A stretch of DNA of 64,000 nucleotides from Thermoanaerobaculales bacterium (GTDB taxonomy: Bacteria; Acidobacteriota; Thermoanaerobaculia; Thermoanaerobaculales; Sulfomarinibacteraceae), in assembly GCA_025456145.1 (NCBI GenBank), contig JALOLD010000020.1:1-64000 (forward strand), written 5' to 3'. The translations under genes were made by a program, and so were the position numbers. The notes under the pieces were generated by a model, which was not told the DNA's origin, ran no database searches, and worked only from the letters and a program-made list of their open reading frames with translations. Shown piece after piece: positions 38,201 through 45,780 of the stretch. How positions within the stretch are numbered: the stretch's first letter is position 1; every line of letters begins with the position of its first letter.

Positions 38201-38851
38201 CAGCTCGCCCGGATCGTCGCGCACGAGGTCAAGAACCCGCTGACCCCGGTCCGGCTTTGGGTCCAGGAGCTCGACGAGGCGGCGCGCCGCAACGACCCCG
38301 GGCTCGACCAGCTGCTCGCCGAGGCCTGCCGCGAGATCTCGGTCCAGGTGGCGCGGCTCCAGGACACCGCGGCCTCGTTCTCGAACCTCGTCGCCCTCGA
38401 GCACTGGCAGCCCGAGCCGGTCGACCTCGTCGAGGTGGTCGGGGCGGCGGTCGGCGGTCTCGGGGTCCTCGCCCGGCGCGGTATCGAGGTCTCGACCGAG
38501 CTGCCGGCCCCCGGCGCGGCGGTCGTGACCGCCGACCGCCAGTGGCTGACCCGGGCCCTCGCCAACCTGGTCAAGAACAGCATCGACGCGGTCGGCGACG
38601 GTCCGGGCACGATCCGGCTCGCGGTCGTCGCCAGCGGGGGCGTCGTCGTCCTCGAGGTCGAGGACAGCGGCGGCGGGGTCCCCCCCGAGCGGCTGCAGGA
38701 CCTCTTCGCCCCCCATTTCTCGACCACCGCGTCGGGCAGCGGTCTCGGGCTCGCCCTGGTCCACCAGGTGGTGACCCGGTGCCAGGGCCGGGTCGCGGCG
38801 GGCAACGGCGAACGCGGTCTGCGGATCCGGATCGAGCTGCCCGCCGCCTGA
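35282..38851 (+). CDS. Large NtrY-like membrane sensor histidine kinase
   Basis: About 1189 residues. The N-terminal 470 residues hold several membrane spans and a first extracytoplasmic sensor. A second sensor region, bounded by a helix near 610-630, precedes another membrane pair near 640-660 and 790-805, then a HAMP-like linker (ASLRELVDIAGRLVRGAP). A PAS-like domain (about 870-960) leads to the H-box, H981 in RIVAHEVKNPLTP, and a HATPase with NLVKNSIDAVG, VEDSGGGVPP and GSGLGLALVHQ. A GTG 24 bases upstream (35258) is an alternative start. No response regulator gene is adjacent, so the partner is unknown. Confidence 0.85.
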   Translation: MSDARSWWLALAALAICAPWPWWQPGTAVLAGLVALLLVLARPAGRDRWPWAGVVLALAGAIAPVAGPPAPSRLAADLDDHCRGMLAAARAVVDDRELTRLFAATGEVLDPTRPFDLLEAAARRVDGRTVYLADDRGRLVAWGGAERAFPVALRPLGPRGWGVEWSAARAVLHLREPLIIEGRMVGSVTVADRAELSGDTAWGMAAPRGRRLVLGRAAPGAVEVVSEVAPNVVVPVGSAVLASAERRGLLGLGWLVLVVVGLVARPREAWAAVVVGVAAALPAAVELGPVERVVLMLAAGAALGRLGGTMPAVWARLLTIAAVLGAAALRLAGPFVETGPWLPDHLLRPGWGGVWMVALAWAVAGWPSLARPRPLLEGRVAGAAALAVVALLVELAWYPLMVLEGASGTPRGVVLPRGEIAPEEVWPADPAGCRLDDAAPVLAARWGLDRWATPSRLSLVDAAGYELSSWGDLGAAGERRRPARSWTVAGDLGLGLALEVATEPWSWLGDWASGDPLEGAWRQPVWYAALTRSGAVAATLHPEIRDLDPAVAGEAWHAGATWTRARVGDDRLPARVVRRGEWLIAVVAHPAAPPVWAVRTAFALIWALIGLAVARPPGLRREALATFGGRLRLLVAGGVVIPLVVLTLFLQLRLGREEGRLEEVVGRDALESARYSVGHLGEGVAVDDGLASWLARGWGGEVVLFDQTAALGVSRPDLMSVGRLAQLPAVEAYPAFLLGRTEAVVSRRPGRITAAGAVQVGGTRVLMQLVRSDPLRTGNAPDAVDWLLSGGFLAALLALIATARIEARLSASLRELVDIAGRLVRGAPIGPLRRPRETDLAEVLDAVRSMNEEVRRRELSLRHQEELLRITLSNLTPAVLVLEPGGARRFANPSAEALLAEHGEVVLERVRELAPAGAGDPERTLTVQPYPGRDLTWRVGVAPVPLPDGRGGLVAVIDDVTELVRLDRLQQLNQLARIVAHEVKNPLTPVRLWVQELDEAARRNDPGLDQLLAEACREISVQVARLQDTAASFSNLVALEHWQPEPVDLVEVVGAAVGGLGVLARRGIEVSTELPAPGAAVVTADRQWLTRALANLVKNSIDAVGDGPGTIRLAVVASGGVVVLEVEDSGGGVPPERLQDLFAPHFSTTASGSGLGLALVHQVVTRCQGRVAAGNGERGLRIRIELPAA

Positions 38852-38901
38852 CGCGTACCCCGGCCGATCCGCCGGCCGGGGGTTCTTGGTAGGATGTCAC
38901 C

Positions 38902-40281
38902 ATGACGCCCAGCGCCCGGCTCGGGATCGCGCTCGTCGGCCTCGCTGCGCTGCTTTGCTCCTGCGGCGGCAACGGGCTCGAAGGGCAGGGCCGTGAGGTC
39001 GCCCCGACCCCGCGCAAGCTGACGGTCTGGCTCGACGCCGACGGGGTCGACGCCGAGACCGCCGCCCGCCTCGCCGACGCCGGGGTCGACCGGCTCGCGG
39101 TGCGGCGCGGCGCGATCCTGCTCGGCGACGCGGCGCCGGTCGTCCGACTGCTGCCGTCGCCGCCGGTCGAGGGCACGCTTCCGGTCGGGGTCGTCCTCGA
39201 GGTCCGCGGTCTCGCCACGGGCGGCGGCGGCGACGCCGCGGCCGCCGTGTGGTCGGCCCTCGAGGCCGACTTCGGCGAGGCCCTTCCGGCCGAGCTCATC
39301 CTCGACCTCCCCGAGCTCGGCCCGGCGGCGACCGGCTTCGTCACCCGGCTCGGCCACAGCTCCGGGCTCGCCGTCATCCCGGTCCTCACCGTGGCGCAGC
39401 TCGACAGCGAGGCCGGGCGCGAGCTGGCGGACGCCTGCCACCGTTGCATCGTCCCGGTCTCCGGCGTCCAGCCGGAGGACCTGCGCGGCCTCGAGGAGCT
39501 CGGCACCCAGCGGCTCGACGTCCGGCTCGCCTCGGCGCGCGAGCTCGGCGTCAAGGTCCGGGTCGCGGCGGCGCTCCGTCCGCGGACCGACCCCGAGGTC
39601 GGCGGCTGGGCGGCCGATGTCGACGGGTTGACCGTTCCCGAGAACGCCGATCTCAAACGGGCGTCGGTCCTCGACCGGAGCTTCGTCGTCCACCGCCCCC
39701 TGAGCTGGGCGGGCAGGTCCTTCCGGCCCGGCGAGACGATTGCCGTCGCCTGGGTCGATGTCGCCCGGCTCGGGCTCTTCTTCGCCGAGAGCCACCGGAC
39801 GGTGCTGCCCGAGATCGCGGGCTGGGATCTCGTGACGCTGCCGCCGGCCGGCGCCAACCTCGGCCTCGACCGCGAGGAGCTCCTGTCGTACCTGCTGGGC
39901 GATGGTCCCGGGCCCGAGGTGGCGGTGAGCCTGGTCCGCGACGGCCGGCTGCTGACGGTCCGCATGACCAACCCCGGCATCTTCCGCAGCGCCGTCACCT
40001 CGATCGGCAACTGGCTCCAGGTCGAGCTCGACGACGGCTCGCTCGTCCCGACCTCGGCGGGCGACTTCGACGGCGTCTCGCTGGGCACGGTGCGCGGCGG
40101 CGAGTGGCGGCCCAACCCGCCCGGCGCCCCCGACGCGGCGCGTTGGGTCGAGACCTATATCGCCCCGGGCGAGAGCCTGGCCACCGGGTCGATCCGCCTG
40201 CCCTCGAACCGCAGCCGGGTCCGGGTCCGCTACCAGGTCCAGCTGTCGGACGGCAGCGCCGTCCGGGGTGTCGTCGACTGA
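38902..40281 (+). CDS. Predicted lipoprotein of unknown function
   Basis: A 459-residue protein with a lipoprotein signal and lipobox (LLCS before C20). The mature part begins with a barrel-like pattern (LTVWLDADGVDAETAARLADAGVDRLAV, ILDLPELGPAATGFVTRL), reminiscent of DUF3142-type proteins, but I cannot assign a family with confidence. The C-terminal quarter looks like a beta-sandwich. A TAGGAT hexamer at 38890-38895 leaves almost no leader; otherwise the gene may be cotranscribed with the kinase 50 bp upstream. Confidence 0.65.
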   Translation: MTPSARLGIALVGLAALLCSCGGNGLEGQGREVAPTPRKLTVWLDADGVDAETAARLADAGVDRLAVRRGAILLGDAAPVVRLLPSPPVEGTLPVGVVLEVRGLATGGGGDAAAAVWSALEADFGEALPAELILDLPELGPAATGFVTRLGHSSGLAVIPVLTVAQLDSEAGRELADACHRCIVPVSGVQPEDLRGLEELGTQRLDVRLASARELGVKVRVAAALRPRTDPEVGGWAADVDGLTVPENADLKRASVLDRSFVVHRPLSWAGRSFRPGETIAVAWVDVARLGLFFAESHRTVLPEIAGWDLVTLPPAGANLGLDREELLSYLLGDGPGPEVAVSLVRDGRLLTVRMTNPGIFRSAVTSIGNWLQVELDDGSLVPTSAGDFDGVSLGTVRGGEWRPNPPGAPDAARWVETYIAPGESLATGSIRLPSNRSRVRVRYQVQLSDGSAVRGVVD

Positions 40282-40283
40282 GG

Positions 40284-40910
40284 CCATTCCGCCGCCGAAA
40301 CATCGCAACGTCACGATCGTCGCAACCACGAAGGCACGAAGACACGAAGACGTCGCACACGAAAGCACCGCGGTTTCACCACAGAGGCACAGAGGCACAG
40401 AGACACAGAGCCATCGCAGCCCGATGTCGGTGCCGATCGGCCGGGTGTCTGCGATCCGGTGGATCGCCGACGAGCGCTTCGGCGATCGTCGGTCGAGACG
40501 CGGCGTCTCGCCCGCCGATCCCCTGAAGCGCAGGCCGTGCCTGCGGCACGTCCATCCGGCCTCGGGCCCGGAAAGGGCTGCCGACAGCACCGATCCGCCC
40601 GTTCTTCAAGAACAAGAGAACGAATTCGTTGCGGCCTCGGCAGGACGCAGGCGGAGCCGCTGTGCTCCGAGCACAGCGGGCTGAAGGGCTGGGCTGGCGG
40701 TGCGAACGCTCGGGTTCACGCCGCCAGCCCGGCCCGTCGGCGGCGGCGGTCGAAGACCGGCGCCGACTCCGCCGTCTGAGGATGCCTCTGTGCTTTCTGA
40801 GCCCCGTCGGTGCCTTTGTGGTTCAACCGCGATGGCTTCGTGTGCGATGTCTTGGTGCCTTGGTGTCTTCGTGGTTGCGGCGTTGCGATGGTGCGATGCC
40901 GCGGCGCGGC
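40284..40910. mobile_element. Candidate MITE: 627 bp bounded by imperfect ~120-bp inverted repeats
   Basis: The left end (about 40284-40410) and the reverse complement of the right end (about 40785-40910) align over their lengths. Both read ATCGCA.., CGCAACCACGAAG, RCACGAAGRC-type units, TCGCACACGAA and ACCACARAGGCAC. Between them lie two strong hairpins: 11-bp perfect arms at 40657-40667/40669-40679 and a longer one at 40691-40730. There is no open frame with recognisable coding character. The element fills nearly the whole gap between convergent stop codons (40281 and 40914). The same unit makes the array at 27430. Confidence 0.6.
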
Positions 40911-40913
40911 GGT

Positions 40914-41501
40914 TCAGTCGGTCTTCTCGAGCGCGAAGGGGAAGATCGTCCGGCCCTGGTCGCGGTACTTGTGCTCGAAGCCGGTCAGGGGCAGCCCGGC
41001 GAAGGCGACCGCCGGCTCGAGGGGGGTGAATCCCGGCGCGTCCGCCAGGATCCCGGCGATGACCCCGGCGTAGGCCTCGTGGTCGGTCTTGACGAGCAGC
41101 CGCCCGCCCGCCGCGAGGGCCCGGTGGAGCGCGGCGACGGCCTCGGGGGTGATCAGCCGCCGCTTGTGATGGCGCTTCTTCGGCCAGGGGTCGGGGAAGA
41201 GGATGAACACCGTCTCGACCGAGGACGGCGCGAGCAGCCGATAGAGCAGGTCCTCGGCGGAGGTGCGCAGCAGCCTGACGTTGGCGAGACCGCGGCGCGC
41301 CGCGCGCTCGCAGCACAGCCGGTGGTAGGCGAGGGCGCGCTCGACCGCGAGGATGCTCCGGTCCGGCGCGGCCGCCGCCCGCTCGAGCAGGAAGCGGCCC
41401 TTGCCGGCGCCGATCTCGAGGTCGACCGGCGCCGTCCGGCCGAAGATCTCGGGCCAGTCGAGCGGGATGGCGACCCGGTTGAGGTCGAGCTCGACCGTCA
41501 C
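40914..41501 (-). CDS. trmB: tRNA (guanine-N7-)-methyltransferase
   Basis: A 195-residue SAM methyltransferase modifying G46 of tRNA. Motif I is LEIGAGKGRFLLERA, the acidic post-I residue is in AVERALAYHR, and the family signature is ILFPDPWPKKRHHKRRL. The C-terminus TGFEHKYRDQGRTIFPFALEK is also characteristic. The start is GTG 41501, overlapping the dCMP deaminase stop (GTGA). It is the last gene of ndk-deaminase-trmB. Confidence 0.94.
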   Translation of the reverse strand: MTVELDLNRVAIPLDWPEIFGRTAPVDLEIGAGKGRFLLERAAAAPDRSILAVERALAYHRLCCERAARRGLANVRLLRTSAEDLLYRLLAPSSVETVFILFPDPWPKKRHHKRRLITPEAVAALHRALAAGGRLLVKTDHEAYAGVIAGILADAPGFTPLEPAVAFAGLPLTGFEHKYRDQGRTIFPFALEKTD

Positions 41502-41959
41502 GCGCCGGGCGGCTCCTCGAGCCCGAGGTGGACCAACCGGATCCCGAGCTCCTCGGCGAAGCGCAGCACCTTCTCGTCGCGGTAGAACTCGCCGAAGTAG
41601 ATCGTCCGGATCCCGGCGTTGACGATCAGCTTGAAGCAGTTGAAGCAGGGCGAGGCGGTGACGTAGATTTCGGCGCCGTCGAGGCGGACGCCGTTGAACG
41701 CCGCCTGGACCAGGGCGTTGGCCTCGGCGTGGACGGTGCGCACGCAGTGGTCGTTCTCCATCAGGCACCCGACCTCGGTGCAGTGCGGCGCGCCGCGGAT
41801 CGAGCCGTTGTAGCCGGTCGACAGCACCGTCCTGTCGCGGACGATGACCGCCCCGACCGACTTGCGCGGGCAGGTCGAACGGGTCGCCGCCTGGATCGCC
41901 AGGTTCATGAAGTAGCGCTCCCAGGAGACGCGCCGCGCGACCGGCCGGTCGCCGCTCAC
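41498..41959 (-). CDS. dCMP/deoxycytidylate deaminase (ComEB type)
   Basis: A 153-residue zinc deaminase converting dCMP to dUMP for thymidylate synthesis. The zinc/catalytic motif is TVHAEANAL, and the Cys ligands are in [13 protein letters not shown]. The insert [17 protein letters not shown] is typical of dCMP deaminases, which bind an extra zinc. The start is GTG 41959, overlapping the ndk stop (GTGA). The pairing with ndk makes a small nucleotide operon. Confidence 0.92.
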   Translation of the reverse strand: MSGDRPVARRVSWERYFMNLAIQAATRSTCPRKSVGAVIVRDRTVLSTGYNGSIRGAPHCTEVGCLMENDHCVRTVHAEANALVQAAFNGVRLDGAEIYVTASPCFNCFKLIVNAGIRTIYFGEFYRDEKVLRFAEELGIRLVHLGLEEPPGA

Positions 41960-42372
41960 ACCAGCTCGCCGGACGAGAAGAAGAAGGCGATCTCGATCGT
42001 CGCGTTCTCGTTCGAGTCCGACCCGTGGATCGCGTTGCGCTCGATCGACTCGCCATAGAGGGCGCGGATCGTGCCGGGCTCGGCCTGGGCGGGGTTGGTG
42101 GCGCCCATGACGGCCCGCAGGTGGGGCACGGCGTTGTCGCGCTCGAGCGCCATCACCCACACCGGCCCCGAGGTCATGTAGGCGACGAGGTCGTTGTAGA
42201 ACGGGCGCTCGGCGTGGACGGCGTAGAAGCCGCGCGCCTGGGCCTGGCTCAGCCGGGTCATCCGGCCGGCGAGGATCCGGAAGCCCTCGGCCTCGATCCG
42301 GGCGATGATCTTCCCGGCGTTGCCGTTGGCCACCGAGTCGGGCTTGACGATGGTGAAGGTGCGGTTGCTCAT
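41956..42372 (-). CDS. ndk: Nucleoside diphosphate kinase
   Basis: A 138-residue NDPK with the usual length and the phospho-acceptor H116 in RNAIHGSDS. It also has [19 protein letters not shown] and [13 protein letters not shown]. It balances NTP/dNTP pools. GGAGG lies 5 nt before ATG 42372. TATCAT (42407-42412 on this strand) is a plausible -10 for the ndk-deaminase-trmB operon. Confidence 0.96.
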   Translation of the reverse strand: MSNRTFTIVKPDSVANGNAGKIIARIEAEGFRILAGRMTRLSQAQARGFYAVHAERPFYNDLVAYMTSGPVWVMALERDNAVPHLRAVMGATNPAQAEPGTIRALYGESIERNAIHGSDSNENATIEIAFFFSSGELV

Positions 42373-42584
42373 CCAGGCCTCCGTGGTCCGCTCGGGACCG
42401 GTGGGGATGATACACGAGACCGGGCAGCCAGCGCGGAGGCCGGGCGGATGGCGTTGGTGTCTCGAGGGGACATCGGATACAGTTGACATCGGCGGCGGCA
42501 TGGGACGGCGTTCCTGGATGCCATCCCGCGCGGCATCTACCGACTGCGACGGCGTTCGTCGTCGCCCGTCGAGAGGAGAGAGAC

Positions 42585-43865
42585 GTGTCGATGAAGTGGG
42601 TACAGCTCGTCGTCATGACCACGGCAGTAGGGGCGGCATGGGTCGCGGCCGCGACGACAGCCGAAAAGGTCGAGGGCACTTCGCCGGCGATCGAGATCGT
42701 CGGTGAGGACATCTTCGAGACCTACGCTTCGCCGAACCCCTACCCGGGTGTGACGGTGGACGACGGGGCGCAGCTCATCTGGTCCGATGTCATCCACTGG
42801 CCGGGAGCGAGCTACATCTGCCCCCACTTCGGCCGGATGGACCTCGGACCCGGCGACGCCGTGGTCGTCCGCTCGCCCGACGGCGCCAGGTCATGGCGCT
42901 ACGAAAACGCCGGCGTCGACGGTCTCGGCCTCGATCCCGAGGGATTCTGGGGAATCCATATCTCCGGGGACACCGCGGTGATCGAGCTGTGGAGTGCCGG
43001 CCCCGCCGGCGGGTTCGGCTACGTCGTCGATCGTTATGCGCGTGGTTTCACCCGCGACGAGATGATGGGCGGCAGCTCGCCCGAGGCGATCATCGGAGTC
43101 GACGACTCGGTCTGGGCCCCGTGCTACGAGACCTCCGACCCGGTCGTGTACGACCAGTCGAGGGCGGTCGCCCGCCTGCTCATCAACGGCTCCGGGCTGT
43201 GCACCGGCTGGCTGGTCGGCGCCGAAGGCCACATGCTCACCAACGAGCACTGCATCACCGCCCAGTCGCAGGCGTCGAACACCAACTACGAGTTCATGGC
43301 CGAGGGCGCGGACTGCGCGACCAACTGCTGGCAGCTGCAGTGCCCCGGGACGATCGTCACGACGTCGGGGACCCTGATCGCCGACTCGTCCGACTACGAC
43401 TACGCCCTCGTCCAGCTGTCGGTCAACCCGGCGCCGACCTACGGCTTCTTCACCCTCCGGGCGACCGGCGGCGTGATCGGCGAGCGGCTGTACATCCCCC
43501 AGCACCCGCAGGGCTGGGGCAAGCGGATCGCCCTGTACAGCACCGACCCGTCCGACCCGGGCCACCCGGTCGTCGTGTCGAAGAGCTACGGCGGGTGCAG
43601 CGGGCGACCCGGCCCCGACATGGGCTACCGCGCCGACACCCAGGGCGGTTCCTCCGGGTCTCCGGTCGTCGCCCACGGCGACAACCAGATCATCGCGCTC
43701 CACCACTGCGGCAGCACGTCGATGAACACCGCGGTGCTCATCGAGCAGGTCATCGCGGGTCTCGGATCGAATCTGCCGCCGAGCGCCTTTGGCGTTCCCG
43801 GCCTGATCTTCGACGACGACTTCGAGACGGGTGGCACCGGCGCGTGGAGCCAGACCTCGCCGTAA
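42585..43865 (+). CDS. Secreted trypsin-like serine protease with C-terminal tag
   Basis: A 426-residue exported protein. A signal peptide ([26 protein letters not shown]) is followed by a beta-rich pro-region (about 35-180). A trypsin/glutamyl-endopeptidase-like domain comes next, with H222 (LTNEHCI), D270 or D272 ([11 protein letters not shown]) and S357 (GGSSGSPV). Several cysteines suggest disulfides. It ends [18 protein letters not shown], the same 18-residue motif as three other exported proteins here. GTG 42585 is chosen for its 6-nt spacing from AGGAG; ATG 42591 is an alternative. A hairpin follows the stop. Confidence 0.87.
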   Translation: MSMKWVQLVVMTTAVGAAWVAAATTAEKVEGTSPAIEIVGEDIFETYASPNPYPGVTVDDGAQLIWSDVIHWPGASYICPHFGRMDLGPGDAVVVRSPDGARSWRYENAGVDGLGLDPEGFWGIHISGDTAVIELWSAGPAGGFGYVVDRYARGFTRDEMMGGSSPEAIIGVDDSVWAPCYETSDPVVYDQSRAVARLLINGSGLCTGWLVGAEGHMLTNEHCITAQSQASNTNYEFMAEGADCATNCWQLQCPGTIVTTSGTLIADSSDYDYALVQLSVNPAPTYGFFTLRATGGVIGERLYIPQHPQGWGKRIALYSTDPSDPGHPVVVSKSYGGCSGRPGPDMGYRADTQGGSSGSPVVAHGDNQIIALHHCGSTSMNTAVLIEQVIAGLGSNLPPSAFGVPGLIFDDDFETGGTGAWSQTSP

Positions 43866-43890
43866 ACTCCGAGAACAGGAGACTTGACGC

Positions 43891-43920
43891 AACGGGAGGG
43901 TCGGCGGCGACCCTCCCGTT
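43891..43920 (+). terminator. Intrinsic-terminator-like hairpin after the serine protease
   Basis: A perfect 13-bp stem (AACGGGAGGGTCG and its complement) with a 4-nt loop sits 26 bp after the stop codon. Only TT follows the stem, so termination strength is uncertain. Confidence 0.7.
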
Positions 43921-44020
43921 CGTCGTCGGGGGAGGCGCGCCGTGGCCCGTCATGAGACGGCGTGTCCCAGGATCGGACAGGTGATGCTCGTCACGATTGC
44001 CCATCCGGGTGTCGGGAAGC

Positions 44021-44036
44021 TGGCACGGGGCTTGCT
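44021..44036 (+). promoter_or_regulatory. Sigma-54 (-24/-12) promoter of the PilZ gene
   Basis: TGGCACGGGGCTTGCT matches the sigma-54 consensus at every defined position, with GG at 44022-44023 and GC at 44034-44035 exactly 10 bp apart. Transcription should start near 44047. GGAGG (44051-44055) and ATG 44064 follow in correct order. Such promoters need an AAA+ activator; none is encoded in this window. Confidence 0.85.
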
Positions 44037-44063
44037 CATCGGGTGGACATGGAGGCACAGCTC

Positions 44064-44468
44064 ATGGAACGCCGCCGCCACTTCAGACACACCCCGACGC
44101 GTGACATCACGGGAAAGGTCAAGTCGACGATGGACTTCAGGGTGATCGACATCTCCGAGGGCGGCATGCAGGTCGAGACCCGGCTCGGGCTGCCTCCGGC
44201 GACGGTCTGCGAGCTCAAGCTCGGCGGTCCGGGCGCCGGAACCACCCTGCGTGCGGAGATCAAGCGCTGCCGCGCCCAGCTGACCAAGACCGACGGCGGC
44301 TGCAAGGTGGCCTACCGGTCGGGGCTCGAGTTCGTCGAGCTCGACGACCACCGGCTCGAGACGATCCGCCGTCTGATGGCCGAAAGCTGCGAGGGCGCCG
44401 CCGAGGGCGACGCTCCGGTCGCGGTCACCCAGGGCAGGGTGGTGTCGGGAGCTTTGTACACGGTGTGA
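44064..44468 (+). CDS. Stand-alone PilZ-domain protein (c-di-GMP receptor type)
   Basis: A 134-residue protein that is essentially one PilZ domain. The c-di-GMP-binding loop RRRHFR is at residues 3-8 and the second motif DISEGGM follows after VKSTMDFRVI. A C-terminal Ala/Gly tail of about 25 residues is probably disordered. Start ATG 44064 is chosen because it follows GGAGG by 8 nt and lies just after the predicted sigma-54 start site; ATG 44049 would be almost leaderless. Targets may include motility, polysaccharide or secretion, but nothing nearby identifies one. Confidence 0.88.
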   Translation: MERRRHFRHTPTRDITGKVKSTMDFRVIDISEGGMQVETRLGLPPATVCELKLGGPGAGTTLRAEIKRCRAQLTKTDGGCKVAYRSGLEFVELDDHRLETIRRLMAESCEGAAEGDAPVAVTQGRVVSGALYTV

Positions 44469-44513
44469 CGTCGGTACCGCGTCTCGCCCTCCGAGCGGAT
44501 CGGCGTCCAATGT

Positions 44514-44545
44514 CCGCGGGGCCTTCGGGCCCCGCGGGTTTTTTT
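44514..44545 (+). terminator. Intrinsic terminator after the PilZ gene
   Basis: CCGCGGGGCC-TTCG-GGCCCCGCGG followed by GTTTTTTT: a 10-bp perfect stem, a tetraloop and a T-tract, a textbook Rho-independent terminator. Confidence 0.95.
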
Positions 44546-44584
44546 GACCGAGCGCGGCGCGCTGCCCAGGGGATGGGCAGGCGG

Positions 44585-45148
44585 TCACCGGATGCGCAGG
44601 ATGACCACCCGCGAGGCGCCCCCCGCGAGGTCGCGCTCGATCGCCAACGACTCCGGGAGAGTCGCCGCGACGTCGGCCCGGGCCGGGCACTCGAGGCAGA
44701 GCACGGCGCCGGGGCCTCCGAGCCCGACCTCGACCGCGGCGGCCAGGGCCTCGAGCCCGAGGTTCCAGCTCTCGAAGGGCGGGTCGGCCCAGATCAGGTC
44801 GAAGGTCCGTGCGGCGCGGCCGAGCTCGGCGACCGCGGCGGCGGCGCTGCGCCCGAGAACCTCGGCGCGGTCACGGCCGACCCCGAGGCTGTCGAGGTTG
44901 GCGCGGATCAGCCGCACCGCGCTGGGGTGGACGTCGACGAGCACCGCGGTCGCGGCGCCCCGCGACAGGGCCTCGATCCCGACCGCTCCGGTTCCGGCGA
45001 AGAGGTCGAGGACGCGGGCGCCGTCGACCCGCGCGCCGAGCACCGCGAAGCAGCGCTCGCGCATCGCGTCGGGGGTCGGCCGCAGCTTCTGGCCGCGGGT
45101 CGGGCCGCGCAGCCGGCGCGAGCCCCAGACCCCGCCGGTGACCCTCAC
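44585..45148 (-). CDS. rsmD: 16S rRNA (guanine(966)-N2)-methyltransferase
   Basis: A 187-residue methyltransferase with the RsmD N-terminus VTGGVWGSRRLRGP, RPTPDAMRERCFAVL, SAM motif LDLFAGTGAVGIEALSRGA and catalytic DPPF. It methylates G966 of 16S rRNA during 30S assembly. The start is GTG 45148, overlapping the upstream stop (GTGA). It ends within 50 bp of the opposing PilZ terminator. Confidence 0.93.
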   Translation of the reverse strand: MRVTGGVWGSRRLRGPTRGQKLRPTPDAMRERCFAVLGARVDGARVLDLFAGTGAVGIEALSRGAATAVLVDVHPSAVRLIRANLDSLGVGRDRAEVLGRSAAAAVAELGRAARTFDLIWADPPFESWNLGLEALAAAVEVGLGGPGAVLCLECPARADVAATLPESLAIERDLAGGASRVVILRIR

Positions 45149-45780
45149 CGCGGCGATCCGGGGGCCGCCAGGATGACCTCGACGCGGCTTTCGACGGGGA
45201 CGGTGATGGCCAGCCCGGTCTCCTCGACCGTGAGCTCGATCGTGCCGTCGTCGCTGACCGCCGTCACACAGGCCTCGCCGCCGTGGCGCAGCCCGACGCA
45301 CTCGCCGATCGCCGGCGACCAGGCGCGCAGCTCGTGCTCGCCGGCCGGGGTGGCCAGCGCCCGCGTCTCGAGGTCGTCCATCAGCGCCGCGATCTTGCCG
45401 AGCGCGAGGTCGAGCGCCGCGAGGGGCGAGTAGCTGAAGGTCCGCGGCGCGCCGGGCCCGATGTGGAGCGTCAGCCTCGACTCGGCGTCCCGGCTCGACA
45501 CGTCCGAGCTCACCGGCTGGTCGCCGATCTCGGCGGCGAGGCGGTCGAGGGCCTGGAGGTAGACCATGTACTCGTCGTAGTCGAGGGTCGTGCGGTGGAC
45601 GAAGTCGTCGGTCTCGGAGCGGATCGAGACGACCACGACGTGGTTGGAGTACAGCGAGACCCGGGTCGTCCGGCCGAGGTAGACCGAGGTCCGCTCGGCG
45701 ACCGCGGTCGGCGCCTGAGCCGCCGCCACCAGCCCACCGGCGACGACTGACGCGGCGGCGATCGCCGCGCGGAGCCTCAT
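45145..45780 (-). CDS. Exported protein of unknown function
   Basis: A 211-residue protein with a signal peptide (MRLRAAIAAASVVAGGLVAAAQA). The remainder is mostly beta-strand pattern with no recognised domain. Two cysteines (in GECVGL and EACVTA) could form a disulfide. It lies between the tRNA nucleotidyltransferase and rsmD genes, overlapping both by 4 nt (ATGA and GTGA), so its expression is tied to RNA-processing genes although the protein is exported. Confidence 0.7.
   Translation of the reverse strand: MRLRAAIAAASVVAGGLVAAAQAPTAVAERTSVYLGRTTRVSLYSNHVVVVSIRSETDDFVHRTTLDYDEYMVYLQALDRLAAEIGDQPVSSDVSSRDAESRLTLHIGPGAPRTFSYSPLAALDLALGKIAALMDDLETRALATPAGEHELRAWSPAIGECVGLRHGGEACVTAVSDDGTIELTVEETGLAITVPVESRVEVILAAPGSPR

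Noticed and set aside
35240-38764. 1174-codon minus-strand frame and a 1153-codon plus-strand frame across the kinase
   Set aside because: Both are composition-driven shadows of the kinase, whose frame alone shows H, N and G boxes.
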